A DNA stretch of 64,000 nt from Dactylosporangium fulvum (lineage in GTDB: Bacteria; Actinomycetota; Actinomycetes; Mycobacteriales; Micromonosporaceae): positions 5,108,501 through 5,172,500 of the forward strand of contig NZ_CP073720.1 of NCBI RefSeq assembly GCF_025137375.1. The letters run 5' to 3'. Within the stretch, counting starts at the first letter, position 1; every line of letters begins with the position of its first letter. Made by a program: the position numbers and the translations under genes. The notes under the pieces were generated by a model. It was not told the DNA's origin and ran no database searches. It saw nothing but the letters and a program-made list of their open reading frames with translations. Of this stretch, positions 24,632 through 32,912 are shown piece after piece.

Positions 24632-25309
24632 TCAGCCGGCCGGCGGGCCGTTGTCGTGGTGGTAGCGGTCGAGCCAGACGCCGAGGTCGCTGAGGTCGAC
24701 CGAGCGGCGCATGTCCTCGGGCACATGGTCGACCAGCGGGGCCATCGCATCGAGCGCGGCGAGGATCTCGCGGCCCACCTGCTCGACCGGGCGCATGGCG
24801 TCGACCGACACGAGGATGCCGCGCTGCCCGTACCACGCCAGGATCGGCGTCGTCGCCCGGCGGTACAGGTCCAGGCGCTGGCGGATGACCACCGCGTTGT
24901 CGTCGGAGCGGTGCTCCCGGGAGGCCCGCTCCAGCAGCCGCTTCGTGACCTCCTCGTCGTCGGCCTTGAGGTGCAGCGCGACGTTGACGGTCATGTCGAG
25001 CTCCTCGGCGATCCGGTACGCCGCCTTGGCCTGCTCGAGCGTCCGGGGGATCCCGTCGAGCACGTAGCCCGTGCCGGCCGCCTTCGCCGCGGCCAGTCCC
25101 TCCCGCAGGATCCCCATCACGATCTCGTCGGGCACCAGGTCGCCGCGGTCGAGATACCCCCGGACGAGGTGGCCGAGTTCGGTGCCGCGGGCGACGTTGT
25201 CGCGGAGCTTGGCACCGATGGCCAGATGGGGAATACCGAAGTGCCTGGCGATCAACGCGCTCTGTGTCCCCTTGCCAGCACCAGGCGGCGCGACCATCAG
25301 TACACGCAT
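24632..25309 (-). CDS. adk: adenylate kinase family protein
   Basis: 225 residues. P-loop APPGAGKGTQ, then HLAIGAKLRDNV, LDGIPRTLEQA and an Arg-rich lid region RRSVDL/RQRLDLYRRAT. The lid lacks the zinc Cys residues seen in some Adks. ATG 25309 is chosen over ATG 25315 because the AGGAGG abuts the latter and is 6 nt from the former. It is probably a second Adk or nucleoside monophosphate kinase, since the housekeeping adk of actinobacteria sits in the secY operon, which is not here. Confidence 0.82.
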   Translation of the reverse strand: MRVLMVAPPGAGKGTQSALIARHFGIPHLAIGAKLRDNVARGTELGHLVRGYLDRGDLVPDEIVMGILREGLAAAKAAGTGYVLDGIPRTLEQAKAAYRIAEELDMTVNVALHLKADDEEVTKRLLERASREHRSDDNAVVIRQRLDLYRRATTPILAWYGQRGILVSVDAMRPVEQVGREILAALDAMAPLVDHVPEDMRRSVDLSDLGVWLDRYHHDNGPPAG

Positions 25310-25490
25310 CGGCATCCTCCTCGTGCCTCGCTGCCGGCTCGTCGAAGCCAGAGGACCAAGGTATCGCGACCGGGTCGATACGCCGGCCCGCCGGTTGCCA
25401 CAACGTGCTTTCACGGCGTCCGGCAGCGGGAGTACGGCCTGCTGGCACACGGACGCCGCGCGTCACCCGGGCCTGGTAGCTTTTCGGCTC

Positions 25491-26573
25491 GTGACAACCC
25501 CGGTCAATGTCCAGTCCCCGGACGCGGTGTCGCCTGTGGTGGCGGATGGCGTCTCGCCCGTGGTCGCGGGCATGGTGTCGCCCGCGGTGGCGGATGGCGT
25601 ATCGCCTGTGGTGGCGGGCATGGTGTCGCCTGTGGTGGCGGATGCCGTCGCGCCCGTGGTCGCGGGCATGGTGTCGCCCGCGGTGGCGGATGGCGTCTCG
25701 CCTGTGGTGGCGGACGCCGTCTCGCCCGCGGTCGCGGATGCCGAGCAGACCGTCGCCGGCGAGTTGCGGCTGCTCGCGATGCTCCTCGGTGCCGTGCTCG
25801 GCACCTTCGTCGCATGGACCAGCCCCGGCCACCAGGGCGAGCCCCGCTGGGTGCTGTTCGCGGTCCTCGCCGCGGTGCTCGGCGCCGCCAGCGGCGAGGC
25901 GTTCGGCTTCGGCGCCGCTCGCTGGCGGGATCTCGGCACCGTGCACCGGGTCCGCCTCTACCAGGTGCTGCACCTGGTTCTCGCGTCGGTCGCGGTCGCC
26001 GTCGGCCTGGTCGCCGCCACCCCGTACGTGCTCGGCGAGCAGGGCCTGACCGGTCGCGGCGTGGCGTTGTCGGCGATCGCGATCTGCGGCGCCCTGCCCT
26101 CGGCGGCCACCCTCGGGGCGGTACACCGCGTCGCCCGGCGGCCGCTCGCCGGCACGCCCGGCGAGCAGCTCAACACGCTGCTCAGCCTGCGCCGGCTCGT
26201 CTCGCGGCTGCTCAACCAGCTCGGCCTGCTGGTCCTGCTCGTGACGCTGGTCAACGGCGCCGCCACCGGCTGGGGCGCCGACCTGCCGAAGGTCGCGGTG
26301 CTGTTCTCCGGCGCGGTGGCGAGCTTCGTCGTCGGCGTCATGTACGTGCCGGCGTCCACGACGCTGCGCCGCCGCAGCGCCCTCTTCGTCGACCGGTACT
26401 TCCCGCTGTCGGCGGTGGACCTGTCCCAGCTGGTGTCCGCCGCCGACGACCGGGCCAAGCTGGAGAAGTTGCTCGGCATCGACCAGACCACGTTCGGCGA
26501 GCTACGCACCGGACTGGTGATCGTCAGCCCCTTCGTGGTGAGCGCGCTCGCCGCCGTGATCCCGAAGTTCTAG
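25491..26573 (+). CDS. membrane protein with an octapeptide-repeat N-terminus
   Basis: 360 residues. The start is GTG 25491, which follows TAGCTT by 8 nt. Residues 11-82 are nine tandem octapeptides of the form xxVSPxVA, encoded by a 24-bp minisatellite. The remainder has about six hydrophobic segments and a soluble tail after RRRSALFVDRYFPLSAVDLSQLVSAADDRAKLEKLLGID, ending in a last membrane segment. The C-terminal half resembles uncharacterised actinobacterial membrane proteins. The repeat could be an extended cytoplasmic or cell-wall arm. Function unknown. Confidence 0.75.
   Translation: MTTPVNVQSPDAVSPVVADGVSPVVAGMVSPAVADGVSPVVAGMVSPVVADAVAPVVAGMVSPAVADGVSPVVADAVSPAVADAEQTVAGELRLLAMLLGAVLGTFVAWTSPGHQGEPRWVLFAVLAAVLGAASGEAFGFGAARWRDLGTVHRVRLYQVLHLVLASVAVAVGLVAATPYVLGEQGLTGRGVALSAIAICGALPSAATLGAVHRVARRPLAGTPGEQLNTLLSLRRLVSRLLNQLGLLVLLVTLVNGAATGWGADLPKVAVLFSGAVASFVVGVMYVPASTTLRRRSALFVDRYFPLSAVDLSQLVSAADDRAKLEKLLGIDQTTFGELRTGLVIVSPFVVSALAAVIPKF
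25521..25736 (+). repeat. 24-bp in-frame minisatellite, nine units
   Basis: Nine 24-bp units encode (D/G)(A/G/M)VSP(V/A)VA. Units alternate between GTGGTGGCGGATG-like and GTGGTCGCGGGCATG-like forms, so pairs of units may have been duplicated as 48-bp blocks. The period preserves the frame. Confidence 0.9.
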
Positions 26574-26578
26574 TCAGG

Positions 26579-26641
26579 CTTGATCGATGGCTGCCCCGGG
26601 CACGTGGCCCTGGCCGCGGGTTTCGATCAAGGCCGACGTTC
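26579..26641 (+). terminator. GATC-ended hairpin after the octapeptide-repeat gene
   Basis: Arms CTTGATCGA (26579-26587) and TCGATCAAG (26633-26641) enclose a GC-rich interior that can fold further. It starts 6 nt after the stop codon, so it could terminate transcription; its GATC arms tie it to the intergenic hairpin family. Confidence 0.5.
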
Positions 26642-26722
26642 TCGGTCAGGTCCGCCGCAGCGGCGACCGACGTCGACCGTTGCGCTCCGCACGGTTCCGC
26701 ACGGTCCGCACAGTTCCGCACA

Positions 26723-26749
26723 CATGATCGCGAACTTGCCGCAATCATG
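26723..26749. repeat. GATC hairpin with AACTTGC loop
   Basis: CATGATCGCG (26723-26732), loop AACTTGC, CGCAATCATG (26740-26749), one mismatch in the stem. It is nearly the same sequence as 952-980. The 26686-26722 stretch before it is a short TCCGCACGG-like tandem. The 618-bp gap 26574-27191 contains no gene. Confidence 0.7.
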
Positions 26750-26825
26750 GCCAAGCACCGTGGCGGAAGCGCACAGGACCAAGGGGGTCGCGTTTCATGA
26801 TCACGAAGACTTGGTGCACCCCTGG

Positions 26826-26996
26826 AGCCTGTTGCGCAATTCGGATCCCTCGCGCGTCAACCCCGACAACCGCGCCGATCTTGGAGTTGTGGTCCTTGAC
26901 AAACCCGGACAAATTCGGAGGTTCATGGCGCCACAACTCCAAGATCGGCGCGTAGTTGGGCCGCCAACGCTGTCCCAGCGAATTACGCAACAGGCT
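26826..26996 (+). mobile_element. 171-bp MITE-like element, copy B
   Basis: Imperfect 18-bp terminal repeats: AGCCTGTTGCGCAATTCG at the left, CGAATTACGCAACAGGCT at the right (17 of 18 pair). An inner inverted repeat of about 22 bp (CGCGCCGATCTTGGAGTTGTGG and complement) makes a long hairpin. It is exactly as long as copy C (45079-45249), differing at about six positions. The flanks CCCTGG and TCCTGG look like a slightly decayed target duplication. It carries no plausible gene. Confidence 0.85.
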
Positions 26997-27048
26997 TCCT
27001 GGCTACACAAACGCTCCGCGATCATGAAACTGTGGCCGCCCGCTCTCG

Positions 27049-27071
27049 TGATCGCGAACGTATCGCGATCA
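27049..27071. repeat. GATC hairpin
   Basis: TGATCGCGA (27049-27057) and TCGCGATCA (27063-27071) form a perfect 9-bp stem around ACGTA. An overlapping alternative stem uses GCGATCATGA at about 27018. Confidence 0.6.
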
Positions 27072-27191
27072 TGAACCGCAGCCGGCCGGAGCCCACGCGG
27101 CATCGCCGAGCCTCCGCGATCACGAGTCCGACCGGCGACCGGCCCGGCGGGGCGCCGACCGGATCTGCCCGTTGATCGATGATCGTTAGCC

Positions 27192-27986
27192 TTATGGCTT
27201 TCGGGCCACGCCGCAGTACTCCGAGGCGGGGGTCTCGTCGTTGCCGTCCGGCCGCCAGTGGGAGACGGTGACGACGCCCGGATCCAGCAGGTCGAGCCCT
27301 GCGAAGTACGACTCGATCTCCTGCGGCGTGCGGACGGCCATCGGGGCGGCACCGCCCGCGTTCCACATCTGCACCGCGCGGTCGACCGCCTCCGGGTTGA
27401 CCTCCCGCGTCGGGTGCGAGATGACCAGGTAGCTGCCCGACGGCACGGCGTCGACCAGCGTCCGCACGATCCGGGCGGCCTCCTCGTCGTCGACGACGAA
27501 GTTGACGATGCCCAGCAGCATGATCGCGACCGGCTGGCTGAAGTCGAGCGTCTCGGCCGCTGCCGCGAGGATCTTGCCGGTGTCCCGGATGTCGGCGTCG
27601 ATGTAGTCGGTGGCACCCTCCGGCCGGCTGGTCAGCAGCGCCCGGGCGTGCACCAGCACCATCGGGTCGTTGTCGACGTAGACGATCCGTGAGTCGGGCG
27701 CGACCGCCTGCGCGACCTCGTGCGTGTTGTCGGCGGTCGGCAGCCCGGTGCCGATGTCGAGGAACTGGCGTATCTTGGCCTCCCCGGCGAGGTGCCGCAC
27801 GGCACGGCCGAGGAACTGGCGATTGAACCGGGCCGACTGGACCAGTTCCGGCATGAAGGCGAGCACCTGCTCGGCGGCCTCACGGTCCGCGGCGAAGTTG
27901 TCCTTGCCGCCCAGCAGGTAGTTCCACAGCCGGGCCGAGTGCGCAACGGTGGTGTCGAGCTTCGCGATCTCGTCGTTGGTTGCCAT
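27192..27986 (-). CDS. SAV2177-family SAM-dependent methyltransferase (DUF574)
   Basis: 264 residues. Diagnostic segments: ARLWNYLLGGKDNFAADREAAEQ at the N-terminus, FLDIGTGLPTADNTHEVAQ (SAM site), VYVDNDPMVLVHARALL, and the C-terminal SHWRPDG. This family is expanded in Streptomyces and Micromonosporaceae but its substrates are unknown. Start ATG 27986 has AAGGA 6 nt upstream; an ATG two codons earlier abuts it. A second family member is encoded at 32913-33737. Confidence 0.9.
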   Translation of the reverse strand: MATNDEIAKLDTTVAHSARLWNYLLGGKDNFAADREAAEQVLAFMPELVQSARFNRQFLGRAVRHLAGEAKIRQFLDIGTGLPTADNTHEVAQAVAPDSRIVYVDNDPMVLVHARALLTSRPEGATDYIDADIRDTGKILAAAAETLDFSQPVAIMLLGIVNFVVDDEEAARIVRTLVDAVPSGSYLVISHPTREVNPEAVDRAVQMWNAGGAAPMAVRTPQEIESYFAGLDLLDPGVVTVSHWRPDGNDETPASEYCGVARKP

Positions 27987-28263
27987 GTCCATCCTTGGAC
28001 CAGTGGGGTTGATGCGACACAGCATAGGCCCGGCGCGCCGGTCGCCGTCCGCAGGTGATCGATTGACCGGCGGAACCGTTACCACCCGGCCGGCTGTGGC
28101 CGAGCGTCGCCGCCCCGTCCGCCGCCCCGTCCGCTGCCCCGTCCACGGTCTCGTCCGGGACGGGCTCTGCGCGTCGTGGCCGGGCATTTCGCCTGCTGCC
28201 CCGCCAACGTCTGGAACGCCGCCAGGGATCGGCCGCCGACGCGCAGAGCCTCATCGGGCGCCG

Positions 28264-30489
28264 CTACAGGCCGTTGTCGAGTGCGGTCATCAAGCTCCCC
28301 GAGGCGGTGTCGCCGGACATCTCCCAGATCATGCCGCCGAGCAGGTTACGCTGCTTGACCCAGGCGGTCTTCTGCGCGATCGACCAGGCGTCGTCGAAGG
28401 TCCACCACTGCCCGTTCGCACCCGTGTAGCAGTAGGTCGCCACCGACTGCGTGTCGTGGTACACCGTGCAGCCGGGCACCGTGGCCACGAGGTTGGCGTA
28501 ACCCCGCGTGCCGGCCTCCTCGGCGAACTGCCCGGGTGCCGCGCCCGTCGCGGTCTGCCACTCGCCGTTGACGCCGCCGGCCGCGACACCCTGCCAGCCC
28601 CGGCCGTAGAACGCGAACCCGACGGTGAGCTGCCGCGGGTTCACCCCGGCGTCGGTGTACGCCCGCACCGCCCGCTCGACGCTGAACGTGAACGAATAGG
28701 GGTCCTGCGGGTCGTCGAACAGGTTGCCCTGGTGGCCGGTGCGGTTCGGCTCCCACGAGTTGTCACTGCCCGCGCCGTGGAAGTCATACCCCTGCACGTT
28801 GGCGAAGTCCAGCGAGTCGAACACGCTCGGCGTGCCGTCGGCCCGGGTGATGTCCCAACCGGCGGCGATCTTCGCCGGGTCGGCCGGCGTGAACGCGGTC
28901 AGCAGGTGCCGCTTGCCCTGCGGCGTCCCGAGCGCGTCGAGCTGGCGGCGGAACTCCGCCAGCAGCGCGGTGTTGTTCGCTTTGTCCTGCGGTCCCCAGT
29001 GGTTGCCCGGGTGACCCTCCGCGCCAGGCCACTCCCAGTCGAGGTCGATGCCGTCGAAGATGCCGGCCGCCGAGCCGGGCCCGCCGGCGCCGTTGTAGGC
29101 CGGCAGGTTGCCCTTGATGTACACGTCGATGCACGACCGCACGAACTTCTCCCGCGACGCCGGGGTCGCCGCCGCGTCGGCGAAGAACTTCGAATAGGTC
29201 CAGCCGCCGATCGAGATGAGCACCTTCAGGTCCGGGTATTTCGCCTTCAGCTTCCGCAGCTGGTTGTAGTTGCCCCGCAGCGTCTCCCAGCCGGTGTCGG
29301 CGACCCCGTCGACCGACTGCGCGGCGCTGAACGGCCGGCCGTAGTCGGCGTCCGCGTCGCCGGCGCCCGTGCCCTGATCGGGATCCTGCGGATTCTGCGT
29401 CGTGCCCCGCGTGACGCCCTGCAGACAGGTCAGGTTGACCGGATCGAGGTTGGCGAAGGCGTAGTTGAGGTGGGTGAGCTTCGCCGCGGCGCCCGACGTG
29501 TCGAGGTTTTTCACGAAATACTGGCGACCGTAGATGCCCCACTGCACGAAGTAACCCACCTTTGCGTATTCGCCGCTCCCGACCACGTCGTCGGTCGTGA
29601 CCGTCACCGGGGCGCTCGCCGCCGACGTGTTGTCGTATCCGTCGCGCGCCTTGACGGTGAAACTGTACGGAGTCAGTGGTGACAGCCCGGTGACAGTCGC
29701 GCTCGTCCCGGTGGCACTCGCCGCGAGTTCCGTCCCGCGGTACACGTCGTAGCCGGCGATCCCGCTCGGGTCGGTCACCGCGTTCCAGGCCAGGGTCACG
29801 CTGGTCGAGGTCTTCGCGGTCGACCGGAGGTTGCCGGGCGCGGGCGGCGCCGTGGTGTCGTCGGCCGGATCGAGTGTTGTGGCGCCGATCGGGGTACTGT
29901 CGGCGGAGACGTTGCCGCGAGTGTCCCTGGCGCGGACGGTGAACGTATATGCCGTGTTCGGCGTCAGGCCGGTGACGGTGGCGGCGGGCTCGGTGGTCGA
30001 CGTCTTCAGCGCACCGCCCTGGAAGACGTCGTAGCCGGCGATCGGGAAGTCCGTTGCGGTGGCGGCGGTCCAGCGCAGCGAGACGGTCCGGGTGGTGCGC
30101 CCGGCGACGGCCAGGCCGGTGGGCGGGTTCGGCGCGCGGTCGGCGCTGCCGTCGCACTTGTTGCCGTTGATGCGGCAGTTCAGCGGCTCGGTGATGGTGC
30201 CGGTGGCGATGAACCAGAAGCTGTACGGTTCGGTGTTGCCCCCGGCGGCCACGGTCCCGTTGTAGTGGGCGTTGACGACCGTGACGTGGTTGCCGATGCG
30301 GGTGACGGTCCCGTTGTAGCCGGTGCCGATGGTGAGGCCGGGCGGCACGTCGAACTCCAGCGTCCAGCCGGTGATCGGGGTGCCGGTGGGGTTGCTGACG
30401 ACGTACTTGTCGACCCAGTAGGAGCCGTAGTTCGTGGCGGAGAACGCGGCCGTGAGGCCGGCCGGTGCGGCGTGGGCGGTGCCGGGCAC
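28264..30489 (-). CDS. CBM2-FN3-FN3-GH18 chitinase with damaged 5' end
   Basis: 741 residues as drawn. Order: CBM2-like cellulose/chitin-binding module (about 10-110), two fibronectin III domains (about 119-206 and 215-300), GH18 catalytic domain (about 306-741) with the active-site DGIDLDWEWP and SIGGWTYSKFF. It should hydrolyse chitin outside the cell. The only usable start is the GTG at 30489, but the frame upstream continues the signal peptide core (FLLLAATAVG) to a stop at 30547-30549 without ATG, GTG or TTG. The initiator and basic n-region therefore appear lost, so export is doubtful. Confidence 0.85.
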   Translation of the reverse strand: MPGTAHAAPAGLTAAFSATNYGSYWVDKYVVSNPTGTPITGWTLEFDVPPGLTIGTGYNGTVTRIGNHVTVVNAHYNGTVAAGGNTEPYSFWFIATGTITEPLNCRINGNKCDGSADRAPNPPTGLAVAGRTTRTVSLRWTAATATDFPIAGYDVFQGGALKTSTTEPAATVTGLTPNTAYTFTVRARDTRGNVSADSTPIGATTLDPADDTTAPPAPGNLRSTAKTSTSVTLAWNAVTDPSGIAGYDVYRGTELAASATGTSATVTGLSPLTPYSFTVKARDGYDNTSAASAPVTVTTDDVVGSGEYAKVGYFVQWGIYGRQYFVKNLDTSGAAAKLTHLNYAFANLDPVNLTCLQGVTRGTTQNPQDPDQGTGAGDADADYGRPFSAAQSVDGVADTGWETLRGNYNQLRKLKAKYPDLKVLISIGGWTYSKFFADAAATPASREKFVRSCIDVYIKGNLPAYNGAGGPGSAAGIFDGIDLDWEWPGAEGHPGNHWGPQDKANNTALLAEFRRQLDALGTPQGKRHLLTAFTPADPAKIAAGWDITRADGTPSVFDSLDFANVQGYDFHGAGSDNSWEPNRTGHQGNLFDDPQDPYSFTFSVERAVRAYTDAGVNPRQLTVGFAFYGRGWQGVAAGGVNGEWQTATGAAPGQFAEEAGTRGYANLVATVPGCTVYHDTQSVATYCYTGANGQWWTFDDAWSIAQKTAWVKQRNLLGGMIWEMSGDTASGSLMTALDNGL

Positions 30490-30646
30490 GCCGACGGCCG
30501 TCGCGGCAAGGAGCAGAAAGTTTCCTATTAGTTCCGCGCGGGTTCGTCACAAAGTCAAGAACGTCGATGTGTCGGTACCGGCTGTGGCCGCGCATGATCG
30601 CGGTGCCGATCTACGTCTTCGGCTTCGACGGCTCATGTGGGTGAGC

Positions 30647-30702
30647 CGTTGATCGTGGAGTGCTGTGGCTGCCATGGCGACCACAGCACTCCACGATCAA
30701 CG
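30647..30702. repeat. perfect 22-bp-stem GATC hairpin
   Basis: The left arm (30647-30668, beginning CGTTGATCGTGGAG) is exactly complementary to 30681-30702, with a 12-nt loop containing CCATGG. A perfect stem this long in a non-coding gap argues for recent origin or maintenance. Confidence 0.85.
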
Positions 30703-30803
30703 ACGCGCAAGCCGGGCGACGCCGAACGTGGGCCATGCGGTTGTCGGTATATCGGACAATCCAGGAGTTTCTCGGCTCTGATGCCTCGGGTCGTCTGGTG
30801 CGG

Positions 30804-30861
30804 CCATGATCATGGGAAACTTCTCGTCGTCGGGGCAGCACGAAGTTTCCCTGGATCATGG
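30804..30861. repeat. imperfect GATC hairpin with GAAACTTC arms
   Basis: CCATGATCATGGGAAACTTC on the left pairs with the complement ending GATCATGG at 30861, about 18 of 20 positions. It resembles the hairpin near 858-906 (GGAAAC/GTTTCC with GATC ends). Confidence 0.65.
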
Positions 30862-31147
30862 GGTGCGAGCCCGCGCCGGGCGGGTGGCGCGAGTCCGTGG
30901 ATGCGAAGTGCGCCCGGCGAGTGGCCCGAACCGGGAGACGGCGGCGCAAGCGACGGTCAGCGGTGCGGCCCGGGGATGGCGGCGTGGGTCAGGTCGGCGG
31001 CGCGAGTCGCCAGCGGCGCGGCCCAGAGAGGCCGCGCGTCGCTAACGGGGCACGGCCCGGGATGACGGCGCGCCTCGGGCCGGCGGTGTAAGCCGGGGGC
31101 ACGGAGCGACGGCCGAGGGTCGGCGCGCGGGCCGCGCTGGGCCGGGC

Positions 31148-32878
31148 CTATGCGAACAGGCCTCGCAAGGGTTCCGGCGGCATCGGTGGGCCGAAGAAGT
31201 GGCCCTGCGCCGCGTCGCAGTCGAGCGTTTGCACGCGCGTCGCCTGCTCTTGGGTCTCCACGCCCTCGGCCACCGCTTCCAGGCCGAGGCCGTGCGCCAG
31301 GTCGACCAGCGTGGACAGCATGACGTCGGGGCTCGCCAGCAGGCTGCGGTCGATCTTCAGCGTGGTCACCGCCGCGCGGCTCACCTCGTGCAACCGCGCG
31401 AAGTTCGAGTATCCCGCCCCGAAGTCGTCGACCGCGAACCCGGCGCCCAGGGCGGCGACCGCGGCCAGCGTCGCCGTGCCGGGCTGCGGATCGGTGACCG
31501 CCTGTTCCGTCACCTCGAACGTCAGCAATCCCGGCGGAAGGCCCGTCGCGTCGAGGGCGGCGCCGATGATCGCGGGCAGTGCCGGGTCGGACAGTTGGGC
31601 CGTCGACAGGTTGAGGTGCAGGCGGACCGGGCGGCCGGGCCGCTGCCACGAGCGGGCGTGCGACGCCGCGGCGCGCAGCTGGCTGTCGATCATCCGGTTG
31701 AGCAGCCCGATCCGCTCGGCGAGGGGGATGAACTCCGCCGGGCCCACCGTGCCGTGCTCCGGATGGTCCCACCGGGCCAGCGCCTCGACCGCCACGACAC
31801 GGCGGTCGCCGAGCCGCACGATCGGCTGGTACGCGAGGTGGACCTCCCCGCGATCGAGCGCCGCCGGCAGGTCGCGGGAGAGGGCGTGCCGCCGCTGGTC
31901 GGCGTCGTGCCGGCGCTGCTCGAAGACCGCATACGACGTCACCGGATCGCCCTTGGCCCAGGTCAGCGCCATCTTGGCGGTCCGCAGGACCTCACCGGGC
32001 GAGGCGCCCGCGGTGCGGCGCTCCAGCAGGCCCGCCTTCGCGTCGAGCTGGATCGGGTGCGTCGCCGGGCGCCAGGGGTACGCCAGCGCCTCCCGTGCCA
32101 GACCGAACATCTTGATCACGTCGTCGATACCGCGGGTGTCCGGCCGGACCAGGACGAACTCGTCGCCGCCGAGGTGTGCGGCGTAGAGGCCCTCGGCGAC
32201 GGTGAGGTCGCGTATGCGCAGCCCGACCTCGCGCAGCAACGCGTCGCCCTGCTCCATGCCGAGAGCGTCGGTGAGCTCGGCGAACTGCACGAGGTTGAGC
32301 ACGCACACGCCCAGCCGCCCGGGCCGTGGAGCGGCGGCGAGCAGCGCGCCGAGGTGCTCCAGCAGCGCGTGCCGGTTCGGCAGGCCGGAGATCTGGTCGT
32401 GCAGCAGCGCGTGCTGCCGCTCGTGCTCGGCCCGGCGGACCGCCCGGTGGGCCTGGGCGCGCTCGTGGCGGCGCACGTCGTCGGTCTCGGTGAGCGCGAT
32501 CGCGCGGACCGCCTCGGTGAACGCCTCCGTGAAGGCGCCGAGCAGCGGCCCGGTGCGCGCCGCGGCGTCGGGATGGCCGACACCGAGGTCGTCGCGCAGC
32601 CGGCCGTGGATCAGCTCGACGCTGACCCGCAGCGCGGCCGGCGACCACAGCTGCGCCTCGACCATCGCGGTGCCGGCGCGGTGACCGGCTGCGGGATCGG
32701 GCCGGTCGCCGCCCAGTGCCGCCGCGAGTTGGAGGCTCAGGTCCTCCAGCAGCGGGATCGTGCGGCTCAGCCGCCGCGGCACGAAGCAGACCTCGTGCAG
32801 GTTGTGTGCCCAGGCGCGGGCGAACGCCCTGGCCGGTGGCTCTTGCTCGGCGCTCGTTCGCGCCGACGGCTCACGCAT
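31148..32878 (-). CDS. GGDEF-EAL bifunctional cyclic-di-GMP protein
   Basis: 576 residues, no membrane segment. The N-terminal part (1-170) is an unassigned helical sensor. The GGDEF domain has an intact LGGDEFVL, so it may make c-di-GMP. The EAL domain has VEALARW, LHLNLSTAQL, FEVTEQ, DDFGAGYSNF, LKIDRSL and AEGVET, so phosphodiesterase residues are also intact. ATG 32878 is preceded 7 nt upstream by CATACT. The gene lies 34 bp behind a methyltransferase gene on the same strand but probably has its own promoter. Confidence 0.9.
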   Translation of the reverse strand: MREPSARTSAEQEPPARAFARAWAHNLHEVCFVPRRLSRTIPLLEDLSLQLAAALGGDRPDPAAGHRAGTAMVEAQLWSPAALRVSVELIHGRLRDDLGVGHPDAAARTGPLLGAFTEAFTEAVRAIALTETDDVRRHERAQAHRAVRRAEHERQHALLHDQISGLPNRHALLEHLGALLAAAPRPGRLGVCVLNLVQFAELTDALGMEQGDALLREVGLRIRDLTVAEGLYAAHLGGDEFVLVRPDTRGIDDVIKMFGLAREALAYPWRPATHPIQLDAKAGLLERRTAGASPGEVLRTAKMALTWAKGDPVTSYAVFEQRRHDADQRRHALSRDLPAALDRGEVHLAYQPIVRLGDRRVVAVEALARWDHPEHGTVGPAEFIPLAERIGLLNRMIDSQLRAAASHARSWQRPGRPVRLHLNLSTAQLSDPALPAIIGAALDATGLPPGLLTFEVTEQAVTDPQPGTATLAAVAALGAGFAVDDFGAGYSNFARLHEVSRAAVTTLKIDRSLLASPDVMLSTLVDLAHGLGLEAVAEGVETQEQATRVQTLDCDAAQGHFFGPPMPPEPLRGLFA

Positions 32879-32912
32879 GGAGTGGAGTATGTCCCTATGT
32901 CGGCGCCTCGCG

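Larger units (their letters stand above)
30550..31147. other. gene-free gap with long hairpins
   Basis: About 600 bp without a credible gene between the chitinase and the GGDEF-EAL gene. It holds a 22-bp perfect hairpin (30647-30702) and a longer imperfect one (30804-30861); the rest is GC-rich with no recognised signal. Confidence 0.5.

Noticed and set aside
25521..25736. CRISPR array
   Set aside because: Contiguous coding repeats with no spacers; no cas genes in the window.
26826..26996. Open frame running through the 171-bp element as a small gene
   Set aside because: Differences between copies B and C change amino acids (for example R/W, A/V) and there is no start or ribosome site; the structure is palindromic instead.
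28080..28150. Short CCGCCCCGTCCG-like tandem
   Set aside because: Only three or four imperfect units in GC-rich DNA with no gene or structural context.
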